A DNA stretch of 38,321 nucleotides from Sciscionella sediminilitoris (GTDB taxonomy: Bacteria > Actinomycetota > Actinomycetes > Mycobacteriales > Pseudonocardiaceae): NCBI RefSeq assembly GCF_000737195.2, contig NZ_JALM01000023.1, positions 1-38,321 of the forward strand, given 5' to 3'. Under the pieces are notes generated by a model. That model had not been told where the DNA came from and searched no databases. It saw only the letters and a list, made by a program, of their open reading frames with translations. The position numbers were made by a program, and so were the translations under genes. This document shows, in pieces, positions 1-7,342 of this stretch (position 1 is the stretch's first letter; the number at the start of each line of letters is the position of its first letter).

Positions 1-3
1 GCG

Positions 4-855
4 TCATTGGCGGTAGGCGGCCGCCGCGAGCCGGACGAACGACCGGATCAGCGGATTGGAGTCATGCCGTTTCCAGGCCAGCAGAACGCGGCTGGGAGGC
101 ATGTCGGTCACCGGCACGACGGTGAGCCCCGTGGTGGTCTCGTGGTCCAGGAGTGTCATGCCGACCGTGCCGTTCCAGAGCACGGCCTGGCGGCATTCCT
201 GCACCGCGCGCACCACCGCTCCCTCGCGGGTTTCTCCGCCGTTCCAGTACGACTGCCAACGTGGATCGGTTCCTTCCGGGAACCGGAACCAGCGGCGATC
301 GGCCAGATCGGCCAGCTTCAGCTGCCGGTGGCGGGCGAGCGGATCATCGGAGCGCAGCAGCGCACCGACGGGATCGGCACGCAGTTCGCGCACGGCAAGA
401 CCGGTCTCGTCGAACGGCGCCCTGGTCAGGGCGATGTCCACCAAACCGGCGTGCAGCCCGCAGGTGGGATCGGCCAGATCGGCCTCGCGGATGCGGACCT
501 CGGCGTGCGGATGCCGGTCACGGTAGGCATCCGCCAGCCGGAGCACGCCCGGATCGGTGCTGTCCGCGAGGATGCCGATGGTGATGGTCGCCGCCCCCGC
601 CGCGGAAGCCACCCGCAGGCGCGCCCGGTCGGCCCGGTCGAGCAGGGCACGCGCCTCCTCGAGCAGTACCGTCCCGGCCGGGGTGAGCGCGACACCCGCC
701 GGGGACCGGTCGAACAGTGTGGTGCCGATCTCGGTCTCCAGCTGTCTGATCGCCCGGCTCAGCGGCGGCTGGCTCATGTGCAGCCGGGTCGCGGCGCGGC
801 CGAAGTGGAGTTCCTCGGCGACCACCAGGAAATAGCGCAACGTTCGCAGCTCCAC
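4..855 (-). CDS. LysR-family transcriptional regulator
   Basis: This is a typical LysR-type regulator of about 283 residues. The N-terminal winged helix-turn-helix reads ELRTLRYFLVVAEELHFGRA followed by the SQPPLSRAIRQLE recognition region. A periplasmic-binding-protein-like effector domain fills the rest. I chose the GTG start at 855 because LysR proteins normally begin one or two residues before ELRTLRYF. The in-frame ATG at 888 would add 11 atypical residues and would place the operator-like dyad at 863-881 inside the gene. It is divergent from the cupin-DoxX pair starting at 936, the classical arrangement for a LysR protein controlling its neighbours and itself. The effector is unknown. 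The family is certain and the target is inferred from position. Confidence 0.93.
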   Translation of the reverse strand: MELRTLRYFLVVAEELHFGRAATRLHMSQPPLSRAIRQLETEIGTTLFDRSPAGVALTPAGTVLLEEARALLDRADRARLRVASAAGAATITIGILADSTDPGVLRLADAYRDRHPHAEVRIREADLADPTCGLHAGLVDIALTRAPFDETGLAVRELRADPVGALLRSDDPLARHRQLKLADLADRRWFRFPEGTDPRWQSYWNGGETREGAVVRAVQECRQAVLWNGTVGMTLLDHETTTGLTVVPVTDMPPSRVLLAWKRHDSNPLIRSFVRLAAAAYRQ

Positions 856-862
856 GATGCGA

Positions 863-881
863 CGATACCCGCACGGTATCG
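863..881. promoter_or_regulatory. LysR-box candidate (T-N11-A dyad)
   Basis: The arms CGATACC (863-869) and GGTATCG (875-881) form a perfect 7-bp inverted repeat around a 5-nt spacer. T866 and A878 give the exact T-N11-A spacing known for LysR binding sites. It lies between the divergent LysR gene (start 855) and the cupin gene (start 936). Binding is inferred. Confidence 0.7.
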
Positions 882-935
882 AGTACACCGGATGGATCTT
901 GGACAGCTCTGGTGCGCGGGCGGTGCAATCGCGGT

Positions 936-1433
936 ATGACCGATGAACCGGAAACCAGTCCGGCCGCCGATCCTGCCGTTTCGGTGGTGCGGCCGGAAGA
1001 TGGCGAGCTGATCGCCCTCGGCGCCACGCGGATGCGTGTCCTGGAGGACGGCGGCACGACCGGGCACCGTCTCGGGATCACCGAGTCCGTCATCCCGCCG
1101 CACACTCCCGGACCACCGCAACACCGCCATGCCGAGCACGATGAGGGCTTCTACGTTCTCTCCGGGACGATCCGGTTCACGGTGGGCACCGAGGAACACG
1201 ACGTCACGGCGGGCACCCTCGTGATGGTGCCGCCGGGGGCGCCGCACACCTTCGCCAACATCAGTGACCAGCCCGCCACCATGCTCACCACCTTCAGCCC
1301 GGACCGGTATGTGCAGTACTTCCGCGACTTGCGGGACATGAGCGCCGATGGCCAGACCTTGTCGCCGCAGGCACACATCAGCGTCATGCGGCGGTATGCC
1401 ACCGAACCCGCCAGCGACTTCGCCGAGCGGTGA
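936..1433 (+). CDS. cupin-domain protein (quercetinase-like, Cupin_2)
   Basis: This is a 165-residue single-domain cupin. Motif 1 (HRHAEHDEGFYVLSG) supplies the metal ligands His63, His65 and Glu70. Motif 2 (GTLVMVPPGAPHTFAN) supplies His104. All four ligands are intact, so a metal-bound beta-barrel is expected. Members of this group include small dioxygenases, isomerases and binding proteins, and the substrate cannot be read from sequence. I chose the ATG at 936 because the upstream in-frame start at 912 adds eight Arg-rich, non-conserved residues. The stop overlaps the DoxX gene by four bases (GTGA), indicating translational coupling. The pair is probably controlled by the divergent LysR regulator. 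A cupin with DoxX suggests handling of quinones or other redox-active aromatics, which is inference. Confidence 0.88.
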   Translation: MTDEPETSPAADPAVSVVRPEDGELIALGATRMRVLEDGGTTGHRLGITESVIPPHTPGPPQHRHAEHDEGFYVLSGTIRFTVGTEEHDVTAGTLVMVPPGAPHTFANISDQPATMLTTFSPDRYVQYFRDLRDMSADGQTLSPQAHISVMRRYATEPASDFAER

Positions 1434-1798
1434 CCATGAACATCGGGTACTGGATCCTGGCCGGATCGCTGGCGCTTTTCTACCTCTACGCCGGTGGGGC
1501 GAAGCTATTCCGCAACCGCGAACAGCTCCAGCCGATGATGGCCTGGGTGGACCGCACTCCGATGCCGGTCGTCCGGCTCCTCGGCACGCTCGAGGTGATG
1601 GGCGCTGTCGGGCTGATTCTGCCGCCGCTGACCGGAATCGCGGCCTGGCTGTCCCTGGCCGCCGCCGGTGGGCTGGGCATTCTGCAGATCGGCGCCACCG
1701 CCGTGCATCTGGGGCGGGCGGACCGCCGGATCGGGCTCAACATCGCGCTGTTTCTCGCCGCAGCCGGGACCGTGTGGCTGTCCACGACGTGGTGGTGA
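1430..1798 (+). CDS. DoxX-like integral membrane protein
   Basis: This is a 122-residue protein of four predicted membrane helices. It begins WILAGSLALFYLYAGGAKLF and has a conserved-looking LLGTLEVMGAVGLILPPL segment typical of the DoxX/DoxX_2 family. Family members are small membrane proteins linked to redox stress or quinone metabolism, often without a defined reaction. The GTG at 1430 overlaps the cupin stop in a GTGA arrangement. An ATG at 1436 is an alternative that removes two residues. It is cotranscribed with the cupin gene and ends shortly before the convergent GntR gene. Confidence 0.85.
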   Translation: MTMNIGYWILAGSLALFYLYAGGAKLFRNREQLQPMMAWVDRTPMPVVRLLGTLEVMGAVGLILPPLTGIAAWLSLAAAGGLGILQIGATAVHLGRADRRIGLNIALFLAAAGTVWLSTTWW

Positions 1799-1829
1799 GT
1801 CCGCCATCCCGGCGCGGCCGTGACCCTGC

Positions 1830-2549
1830 TCAGGCCCCGGCGGCCGGGGTGATCCATTCGCCGGTCAGGTCGATGCCATCGGCCGCGCTGGTGTCGAAGT
1901 AGCGCATGATCCGTTCGCGGAAGAGCACGACGTGCCGGGTGGACACTTCCTCGGCCTGTGCGGCGTTCCGATCCCGGTAGGCCTTGATGATCTCGGCGTG
2001 ATCGGTCCGCACGGCGTCGAAGTGTGTCTTGATGTCCTCGCTGTAGCCGCCGAAGGAGATGAATCCGAGCCGCTGCCCCTGATCGTGGATCTGCCCGGCG
2101 AGCCGTTCCAGGTATTCGTTGTCCGCGATCCGCGCTTCGATGCGGTGCAGCCGGGAGTTCGCGGCCGAGACCCCGGCCGGATCGCGCCGTTCCATCTCCT
2201 GGTTCACTTCCCGTTCCGCGGCCTCCAGCTCACCGAAATCGCCGTCGGTGATCCGCGCGACCACCAGGTGCGCCACGGCTTTGGCGAGCACGATGTGTGC
2301 CTCGAACAAGCGGCTGATGTCGACCAGGTCCAGGGAGCGCACCAGGAAACCGCCGCCCGGTTTCACCAGCACCAGTCCTTCGGAGGCGAGCAGGAACAGG
2401 GCCTCGCGGACGGGGGTCCGGCTCAGCCCGAGTTGCTCGGCGAGTCGCAGATCGTCGATCCAGTCCCCCGGCCGGAGCGTCATGGCCATCAACAGCTCGC
2501 GAATGTGCTGGTAGGCGGTCTCCATCAAGGTCCGCTGCCGACGTGCCAT
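1830..2549 (-). CDS. GntR-family regulator with FCD ligand domain
   Basis: This is a 239-residue regulator of the FadR subfamily. The N-terminal winged helix includes the signature LAEQLGLSRTPVREALFLLASEGLV (residues about 34-58). An all-helical FCD domain follows, with the metal-ligand-type pattern of spaced His and Asp residues, such as NSRLHRIEARIADNEYLERL and later HFDAVRTDHAEII. The start at 2549 gives MARRQRTLMETAYQHIRELL, the usual short lead into the helix-turn-helix. The longer in-frame extension to 2786 would cross the intergenic operator. It is divergent from the MHS transporter and probably controls transporter, DUF5943 protein and amidohydrolase. FCD regulators usually sense organic acids of the pathway they control. 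Confidence 0.93.
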   Translation of the reverse strand: MARRQRTLMETAYQHIRELLMAMTLRPGDWIDDLRLAEQLGLSRTPVREALFLLASEGLVLVKPGGGFLVRSLDLVDISRLFEAHIVLAKAVAHLVVARITDGDFGELEAAEREVNQEMERRDPAGVSAANSRLHRIEARIADNEYLERLAGQIHDQGQRLGFISFGGYSEDIKTHFDAVRTDHAEIIKAYRDRNAAQAEEVSTRHVVLFRERIMRYFDTSAADGIDLTGEWITPAAGA

Positions 2550-2628
2550 GCGCTCAGTCTGCCACGCTCCGGAGCGCGCCGGACACGGCTGCCGGACGAC
2601 AAGGGGGCCTTGCCAAAGCCCGTCCGAA

Positions 2629-2653
2629 CTCTGTATAACAAAAAAATACAAAG
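2629..2653. promoter_or_regulatory. GntR-type operator and promoter candidate
   Basis: The arms CTCTGTAT (2629-2636) and ATACAAAG (2646-2653) match as an inverted repeat at seven of eight positions across a 9-nt A-rich spacer. This is the most AT-rich spot in the region, and TATAAC within it resembles a -10 element for the plus strand. It sits between the divergent GntR gene and the transporter it probably regulates. Confidence 0.6.
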
Positions 2654-2759
2654 AACGGTCCCACTCGGGCCGGCATCGTTCCACGGGACGCGCGACCGCC
2701 GGCCGTAACCCGACCTGACGCTCTCCACCAGCGGCGTTTCCGAACGATGGAGGCATTTC

Positions 2760-4088
2760 ATGCCCGACAGCGAGGTTGCCGAACACCCCGATTCCGCTCT
2801 GTTACGCCGCGTGGTGATCGCGGCAGCGCTGGGCAATTTCCTGGAATGGTTCGACTTCGCCGTCTACGGCTTCATGGCCACCCTGATCGGCAAGCATTTC
2901 TTCCCCTCCGATGACCCGACGACGAGCCTGTTGCAGACCTTCGCCGTGTTCGCGGTCGCCTTCGCGCTGCGCCCGATCGGCGGGCTCGTCTGCGGCGTGC
3001 TCGGCGACCGGATCGGCCGCAAACGGGTGCTCTCGCTGACCGTGCTGTTCATCGGCGCGTCCACCACTGTCATCGGGGTGCTGCCGACATACCAGGAAAT
3101 CGGGATCACGGCGACGCTTCTGCTGTGCCTCGCGCGCGCCGTGCAGGGTTTCTCCGCCGGTGGCGAATATGCGGGCGCCTGCACCTATGTCGTGGAGCAC
3201 GCCCCCGCGAAACGGCGGGCCCGCTATTCCAGTTTCCTCCCCTCCGGCACCTTCTTCGCCTTCGCGGTCGCGGCCGGGGTTTCCTTCGCCGTCTCCTCGT
3301 GGATGTCGCCCGCCGCGCTCGATTCCTGGGGCTGGCGCATTCCGTTCCTGGTCGCGGCACCGGTGGCACTGCTGGGTTTCTACATCCGGCACCGGCTCAG
3401 CGAGACCCCGATGTTCCGGAACCTGAGCGCGGACACCCCGGAATCGGCCCCGTTGCGCGGTGCTTTCCGCACCCAGTTGCGCACGATGTTGTTGCTCGGC
3501 GGGGTGATCAGCGCCTCCGGGCTGTCGTTCTACACCCTCACCACGTACATGAGCACCTATGTGGAAGTGGTCGGGAAACAGTCGGCCCCGGTCGCGCTGC
3601 TGGCCAGTGTGCTCGCGCTGACCTTCAGTGCGGCGCTTTCTCCCTTCGCGGGCCGGATCTCGGACCGGGTGGGCCGGAAGGTGACCGCGGCCGCTGCCGG
3701 GATCGCCATCCTGGTCACCGCGATCCCAGCGTTTCTGCTCGCCGGGCAGGATTCGCTCGGCCTGATCGTGCTCGGTCAGTGCCTGCTCGCGATCGGTGTG
3801 GTGCTGTCCCTGGTCGCGGTCGCCGTGCTGCTCTCCGAGCTGTTCCCGACCCGGATCCGGTACACCGCATCGGCGCTGACCTACAACATCGCCTACACGC
3901 TGTTCGGGGGCACGGCACCGTTCGTCGCGACCTTTCTCATCTCGCAGACCGCGAACCAGCTCTCTCCCGGTTTCTATCTGATGATCGTCAGTGTTCTCGC
4001 CCTGGTCTGCGCGCTGTTCATCCCGGAGACGGCGGGCAGCCCGCTGGATCCGCGATCGGAGCGCCGACAGTCCCTCGCACAGCACTGA
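2760..4088 (+). CDS. MFS transporter, metabolite:H+ symporter (MHS) family
   Basis: This is a 442-residue, 12-helix permease. The opening LGNFLEWFDFAVYGFMATLI and the loop GVLGDRIGRKRVLSL are hallmarks of the MHS family, which contains ProP, ShiA, KgtP and citrate transporters. RAVQGFSAGGEYAGACTYVVEHAP matches the conserved helix-4/5 stretch. The substrate is probably a polar organic acid, betaine or similar molecule that the downstream amidohydrolase or DUF5943 protein helps to process. The ATG at 2760 follows GGAGG by a suitable distance. It heads a three-gene plus-strand unit (2760, 4144, 4698) opposite the GntR regulator. Confidence 0.92.
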   Translation: MPDSEVAEHPDSALLRRVVIAAALGNFLEWFDFAVYGFMATLIGKHFFPSDDPTTSLLQTFAVFAVAFALRPIGGLVCGVLGDRIGRKRVLSLTVLFIGASTTVIGVLPTYQEIGITATLLLCLARAVQGFSAGGEYAGACTYVVEHAPAKRRARYSSFLPSGTFFAFAVAAGVSFAVSSWMSPAALDSWGWRIPFLVAAPVALLGFYIRHRLSETPMFRNLSADTPESAPLRGAFRTQLRTMLLLGGVISASGLSFYTLTTYMSTYVEVVGKQSAPVALLASVLALTFSAALSPFAGRISDRVGRKVTAAAAGIAILVTAIPAFLLAGQDSLGLIVLGQCLLAIGVVLSLVAVAVLLSELFPTRIRYTASALTYNIAYTLFGGTAPFVATFLISQTANQLSPGFYLMIVSVLALVCALFIPETAGSPLDPRSERRQSLAQH

Positions 4089-4143
4089 GCACCGCACTGA
4101 GCACCGCACCGATTTCACCGAACACCACCGCAAAGGACTGCCT

Positions 4144-4671
4144 ATGTCCACCGAGATACCCGTTCCCGTCACGGTCGACCCGGAAAACGGGCGCTGGTCC
4201 GTCGAGGGAATCCCGATGGTCCTCGTTCCCCGTCACATGATCACGAACAACCTGGCCGCCGCCGAGGAACGACTGGGGCACAACGGATCGGCGAACCTCA
4301 TCCGGGACGCCGGGTACCGCTCCGCCCAGCAGTGGTGCACCCAGCAGCGCGGCTTCCACGGCTTCTCCCCCGATCGCGTCGTGGCGCACTACCTGGAACA
4401 GCTCGGCAACCGGGGCTGGGGACGGTTCCGCATCGAGGAACACACCGGTGAACGGATCCGGGTCACCCTGCGCCATTCCGCGCTCGCCGATCGCACCACG
4501 GGCAACGGGACGGGAACCTGCTACATGTTCGCCGCCTGGCTGGAGGGGGCCTTCGACTTCGCCGCCGCGGAAACCGGCCGCCCCCGCTGGTTCGCGTTCA
4601 CCGAGACCGGCTGCCGCAGCACCGGGGCACCGCACTGCACGTTCCATGGCAAGCCGGTCGAGCAGCACTGA
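4144..4671 (+). CDS. DUF5943-type protein with V4R-like domain
   Basis: This is a 175-residue soluble protein. The N-terminus PVPVTVDPENGRWSVEGIPM, the following VPRHMITNN and AGYRSAQQWC, and the segment NRGWGRFRIEEH agree with my memory of the DUF5943 family, one member of which sits in the Pseudomonas dimethylglycine-catabolic region. The C-terminus (CRSTGAPHCTF) carries the Cys-x7-Cys pattern of 4-vinyl-reductase (V4R) domains, which bind small hydrophobic ligands. No catalytic role is established to my knowledge. It lies between the transporter and the amidohydrolase, so it probably works on or senses the same substrate. The start at 4144 is preceded by a weak AAAGGA. Confidence 0.75.
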   Translation: MSTEIPVPVTVDPENGRWSVEGIPMVLVPRHMITNNLAAAEERLGHNGSANLIRDAGYRSAQQWCTQQRGFHGFSPDRVVAHYLEQLGNRGWGRFRIEEHTGERIRVTLRHSALADRTTGNGTGTCYMFAAWLEGAFDFAAAETGRPRWFAFTETGCRSTGAPHCTFHGKPVEQH

Positions 4672-4697
4672 TTCGTCACCAGCAGGAAGGACAACGC

Positions 4698-6356
4698 ATG
4701 TCACCCACGATCACCGTGTACCCCGCCCGCCGGATCCACACCATGGACCCTGGCCGTCCGGTGGCCACCGCGATCGCCGTCATGGACGGGCGGGTGCTCT
4801 CCACCGGAACGCTGGAGTCGATGCGGCCCTGGCTGGACCGGCATGAGTACACGATCGACGATTCCCTGCGGGACAAGGTGATCCTGCCCGGATTCATCGA
4901 CCCGCACACGCATTTCGCCATGTCCTCCGGTTATCTCGGCGTGCCCTATCTCGGCCCGCTCGAATCGCCGGGACTGTGCTGCTCGAATCCCGGGCTGCCT
5001 GCCCGCGAGGACGTGATCGGGAAACTCCGCGAGCTCGACGCCGAAACCCCGGCCGGGGAACCGATCGTGGCCTGGGGCTTCGATCCGGCCATGCAGGGCG
5101 GGCATCTGCACCGCGACGAGCTGGACGCGATCGTCCCGGAACGCCCGCTGTTCGTCATCACCTACGCCCCGCACGTCCTCTACACCAACTCCGCCGCGCT
5201 GCGCGACCGCCAGGTGCCCGATGACCTCGACGTGCACGGGGTCGGCCGCTATCCGGACGGGCGGCTCGACGGCCGGTTCACCGAATTCGAGGCACACAAA
5301 GCGGTCGTGGGCAGTTCCGCGGTCGATCTCGTGCAGGACGCCGGGGAACAGGGACTGCACGCGATGAACCGGCTGGCCACCTCGGCGGGGATCACCACCA
5401 CCGCGGAGCTGTTGTTCGGGCTCACCGACCCGGACCGGGAATGGCGGCTGCACGATGCCGTGTACAACGCCGCCGATGTTCCGGTGCGGATGGGCCTGAT
5501 CTCCTATGAGATGACCATGCACGACAACTTCGGCGAACAGGCCGCCGCGACACTGCGCACCTGGCACGAGCACAACAGCCCGACCTTGTTCTTCCACGGC
5601 GTGAAGTTCCTCGCCGACGGATCCTTCCCGGCGATGTCGCTGCGCACCAGGTTCCCCGGCTACCTCGACCTGAGCAACGGGGTGCGCAACGACATCCCGT
5701 GGCCGCAGCTGCACGAGCGGATGCGGCCCTTCTGGGACGCGGACATTCCCATCCACTGCCACACCAACGGCGACGAGAGCATCGATGCCGCACTGGATGC
5801 CTTGGCACGCCTGCAGCACGACCGGCCGCGGTTCGACCACGGGTTCACCTTCGAGCACTACTGCATCAGCAGCACCGACCAGGCCCGCCGGGTCCGCGCC
5901 CTCGGCGCACAGGCCAGTGTGAACGCCTACTTCGTGCACTACCGCAGCCAGTTGCACGCCGACCAGGGCTACGGACCCGATCGCAGCGAAGCCGTGGCGC
6001 GCCTGGGTTCCCTGGAACGCGAAGGAGTGACGTTCGCGCTGCACTCCGACTACGCGCTCGTCCCGGTCCCGATGAGCCCGTTGACCGCCGCCTGGGTCGC
6101 CACCACCCGGATCGGCACCGACAACGCGACCGTGCTGGCCCCCGGTGAGCGCATCGACCGGTACCGGGCGATGCGCGCGATCACCGTGGACGCGGCGCGG
6201 ATGCTCGGGATGGACCGCGAACTCGGCAGCCTGGAACCCGGGAAGTTCGCGGACTTCGCCGTCCTCGACGCGGATCCCTTCGATGTGCCGGTCGAACAAC
6301 TGCGGTCCATCCCGGTGTGGGGCACCGTGCTCGGCGGCACCCCGCACCCGGCCTGA
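4698..6356 (+). CDS. amidohydrolase, YtcJ-like (Amidohydro_3) family
   Basis: This is a 552-residue metal-dependent hydrolase. It has the small beta-sandwich at both ends (IAVMDGRVLSTGTLE near the start; LGSLEPGKFADFAVLDADPF near the end) around a TIM barrel. The metal-binding HxH lies in LPGFIDPHTHF, followed by KFLADGSFPAMS, the histidine segment HCHTNGDESIDAALDA, HGFTFEHY and the terminal Asp in HSDYALVPVPMSPL. YtcJ-like enzymes hydrolyse C-N bonds of varied amides or formamides, and the substrate cannot be read from sequence. A good AGGAAGG precedes the ATG. It is the last gene of the GntR-associated unit and converges on the ureohydrolase gene with a two-base gap. Confidence 0.9.
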   Translation: MSPTITVYPARRIHTMDPGRPVATAIAVMDGRVLSTGTLESMRPWLDRHEYTIDDSLRDKVILPGFIDPHTHFAMSSGYLGVPYLGPLESPGLCCSNPGLPAREDVIGKLRELDAETPAGEPIVAWGFDPAMQGGHLHRDELDAIVPERPLFVITYAPHVLYTNSAALRDRQVPDDLDVHGVGRYPDGRLDGRFTEFEAHKAVVGSSAVDLVQDAGEQGLHAMNRLATSAGITTTAELLFGLTDPDREWRLHDAVYNAADVPVRMGLISYEMTMHDNFGEQAAATLRTWHEHNSPTLFFHGVKFLADGSFPAMSLRTRFPGYLDLSNGVRNDIPWPQLHERMRPFWDADIPIHCHTNGDESIDAALDALARLQHDRPRFDHGFTFEHYCISSTDQARRVRALGAQASVNAYFVHYRSQLHADQGYGPDRSEAVARLGSLEREGVTFALHSDYALVPVPMSPLTAAWVATTRIGTDNATVLAPGERIDRYRAMRAITVDAARMLGMDRELGSLEPGKFADFAVLDADPFDVPVEQLRSIPVWGTVLGGTPHPA

Positions 6357-6358
6357 GC

Positions 6359-7342
6359 TCAGGCGGCGCGGCCCTTGCGGGCGAGATAGGCGGGCTGCTC
6401 GACGACCCGGCCCATGAACTCCAGTGCGAGCTGGGCGCCGAGCAGCGAGGTGTTGTTCGAGCGCACGTCGAGCATCGGGTTGATCTCCACCACGTCCAGC
6501 CCGATCACGTCGGCGTGCCTGGCGATCGCGAACATGGTCTGGCGCAGCTCCTCGAAGCCGAATCCCTCGGGCTCGGCCGAGGCACAGCCGGGCACCAGCG
6601 GCATGTCCAGCACGTCGATGTCGACGCTGACATAAACCTTGCCTCCCTTGGGCAGTTCGCGCAGGATGCTCTCCACCCCGGCGCGCCGCAGCCGGTTCAC
6701 GGTGACCACCGCGTTGCCGCGATCCAGCGACTGCTGCAACGCGGACTTGCTCGTCCGGATGCTCCGGATGCCGACCTGCACCATCCGGTCGACATTGGCG
6801 AGGTTGCCAATCTTGAGCATGGGGCTGCCGTTGGCGTTCTCCACCCCGTGCACGAACGGGCGGTAGTCCAGGTGCGCGTCGAAGTGCACGATCGACACCG
6901 GTTCCTCATAGGCGCGCACCACGCCGAACGAGACCGCGTGGTCCCCGCCGAAGACCACCGGGATCGCACCGGACTGCAGGATCTCCGAGGTGGCATCGGT
7001 GACGTTGCGCATCGTCCCCTCGGGATTGGTGTACAGGATGTCGACATCCCCGCAGTCGACGATGCGCTGATTGCGGCGTTCGTACCGCAGATAGTGCTTG
7101 TCCTCGTCCACGTCGTAGAGCCCGGCCGCGTGCTGGATCGCGCCGTATTCGGCGAACCGCACCGACATCTCCCGGATGGCCCGCGGCGCCATCCGGGCAC
7201 CGGGGTACCACGGCGAGCCTTCGTCACTGGGCACCCCGAGCACCGCGATATCGGCGTCCATATTGCGCATATCGGTCTGCACCGGACTGCGCAGGAACGA
7301 GGGGATTCCGACGAAGGGCAGGTTGAGCCTGTCTTCATTCAT
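6359..7342 (-). CDS. ureohydrolase of the arginase/agmatinase family
   Basis: This is a 327-residue arginase-fold enzyme expected to release urea from a guanidino compound using a dinuclear metal site. Metal ligands are visible: His135 in GGDH, Asp155, His157 and Asp159 in HFDAHLD, and Asp241/Asp243 in SVDIDVLD. The segment after the last pair reads DMPLVPGCASAEPEGF, whereas classical members have a Pro after the Asp and a PGTGTPE-like stretch. This marks a divergent subgroup, so agmatine, guanidinobutyrate or guanidinopropionate are only candidates. The ATG at 7342 overlaps the permease stop by eight bases and lies about 14 nt after AAGGAA, so the permease and hydrolase are one coupled unit. 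Confidence 0.88.
   Translation of the reverse strand: MNEDRLNLPFVGIPSFLRSPVQTDMRNMDADIAVLGVPSDEGSPWYPGARMAPRAIREMSVRFAEYGAIQHAAGLYDVDEDKHYLRYERRNQRIVDCGDVDILYTNPEGTMRNVTDATSEILQSGAIPVVFGGDHAVSFGVVRAYEEPVSIVHFDAHLDYRPFVHGVENANGSPMLKIGNLANVDRMVQVGIRSIRTSKSALQQSLDRGNAVVTVNRLRRAGVESILRELPKGGKVYVSVDIDVLDMPLVPGCASAEPEGFGFEELRQTMFAIARHADVIGLDVVEINPMLDVRSNNTSLLGAQLALEFMGRVVEQPAYLARKGRAA

Noticed and set aside
2802-4172. 456-codon open frame opposite the MHS transporter
   Set aside because: Its sequence is Arg/Gln/Gly-rich with no domain, a shadow of GC-rich codons in the well-supported transporter gene.
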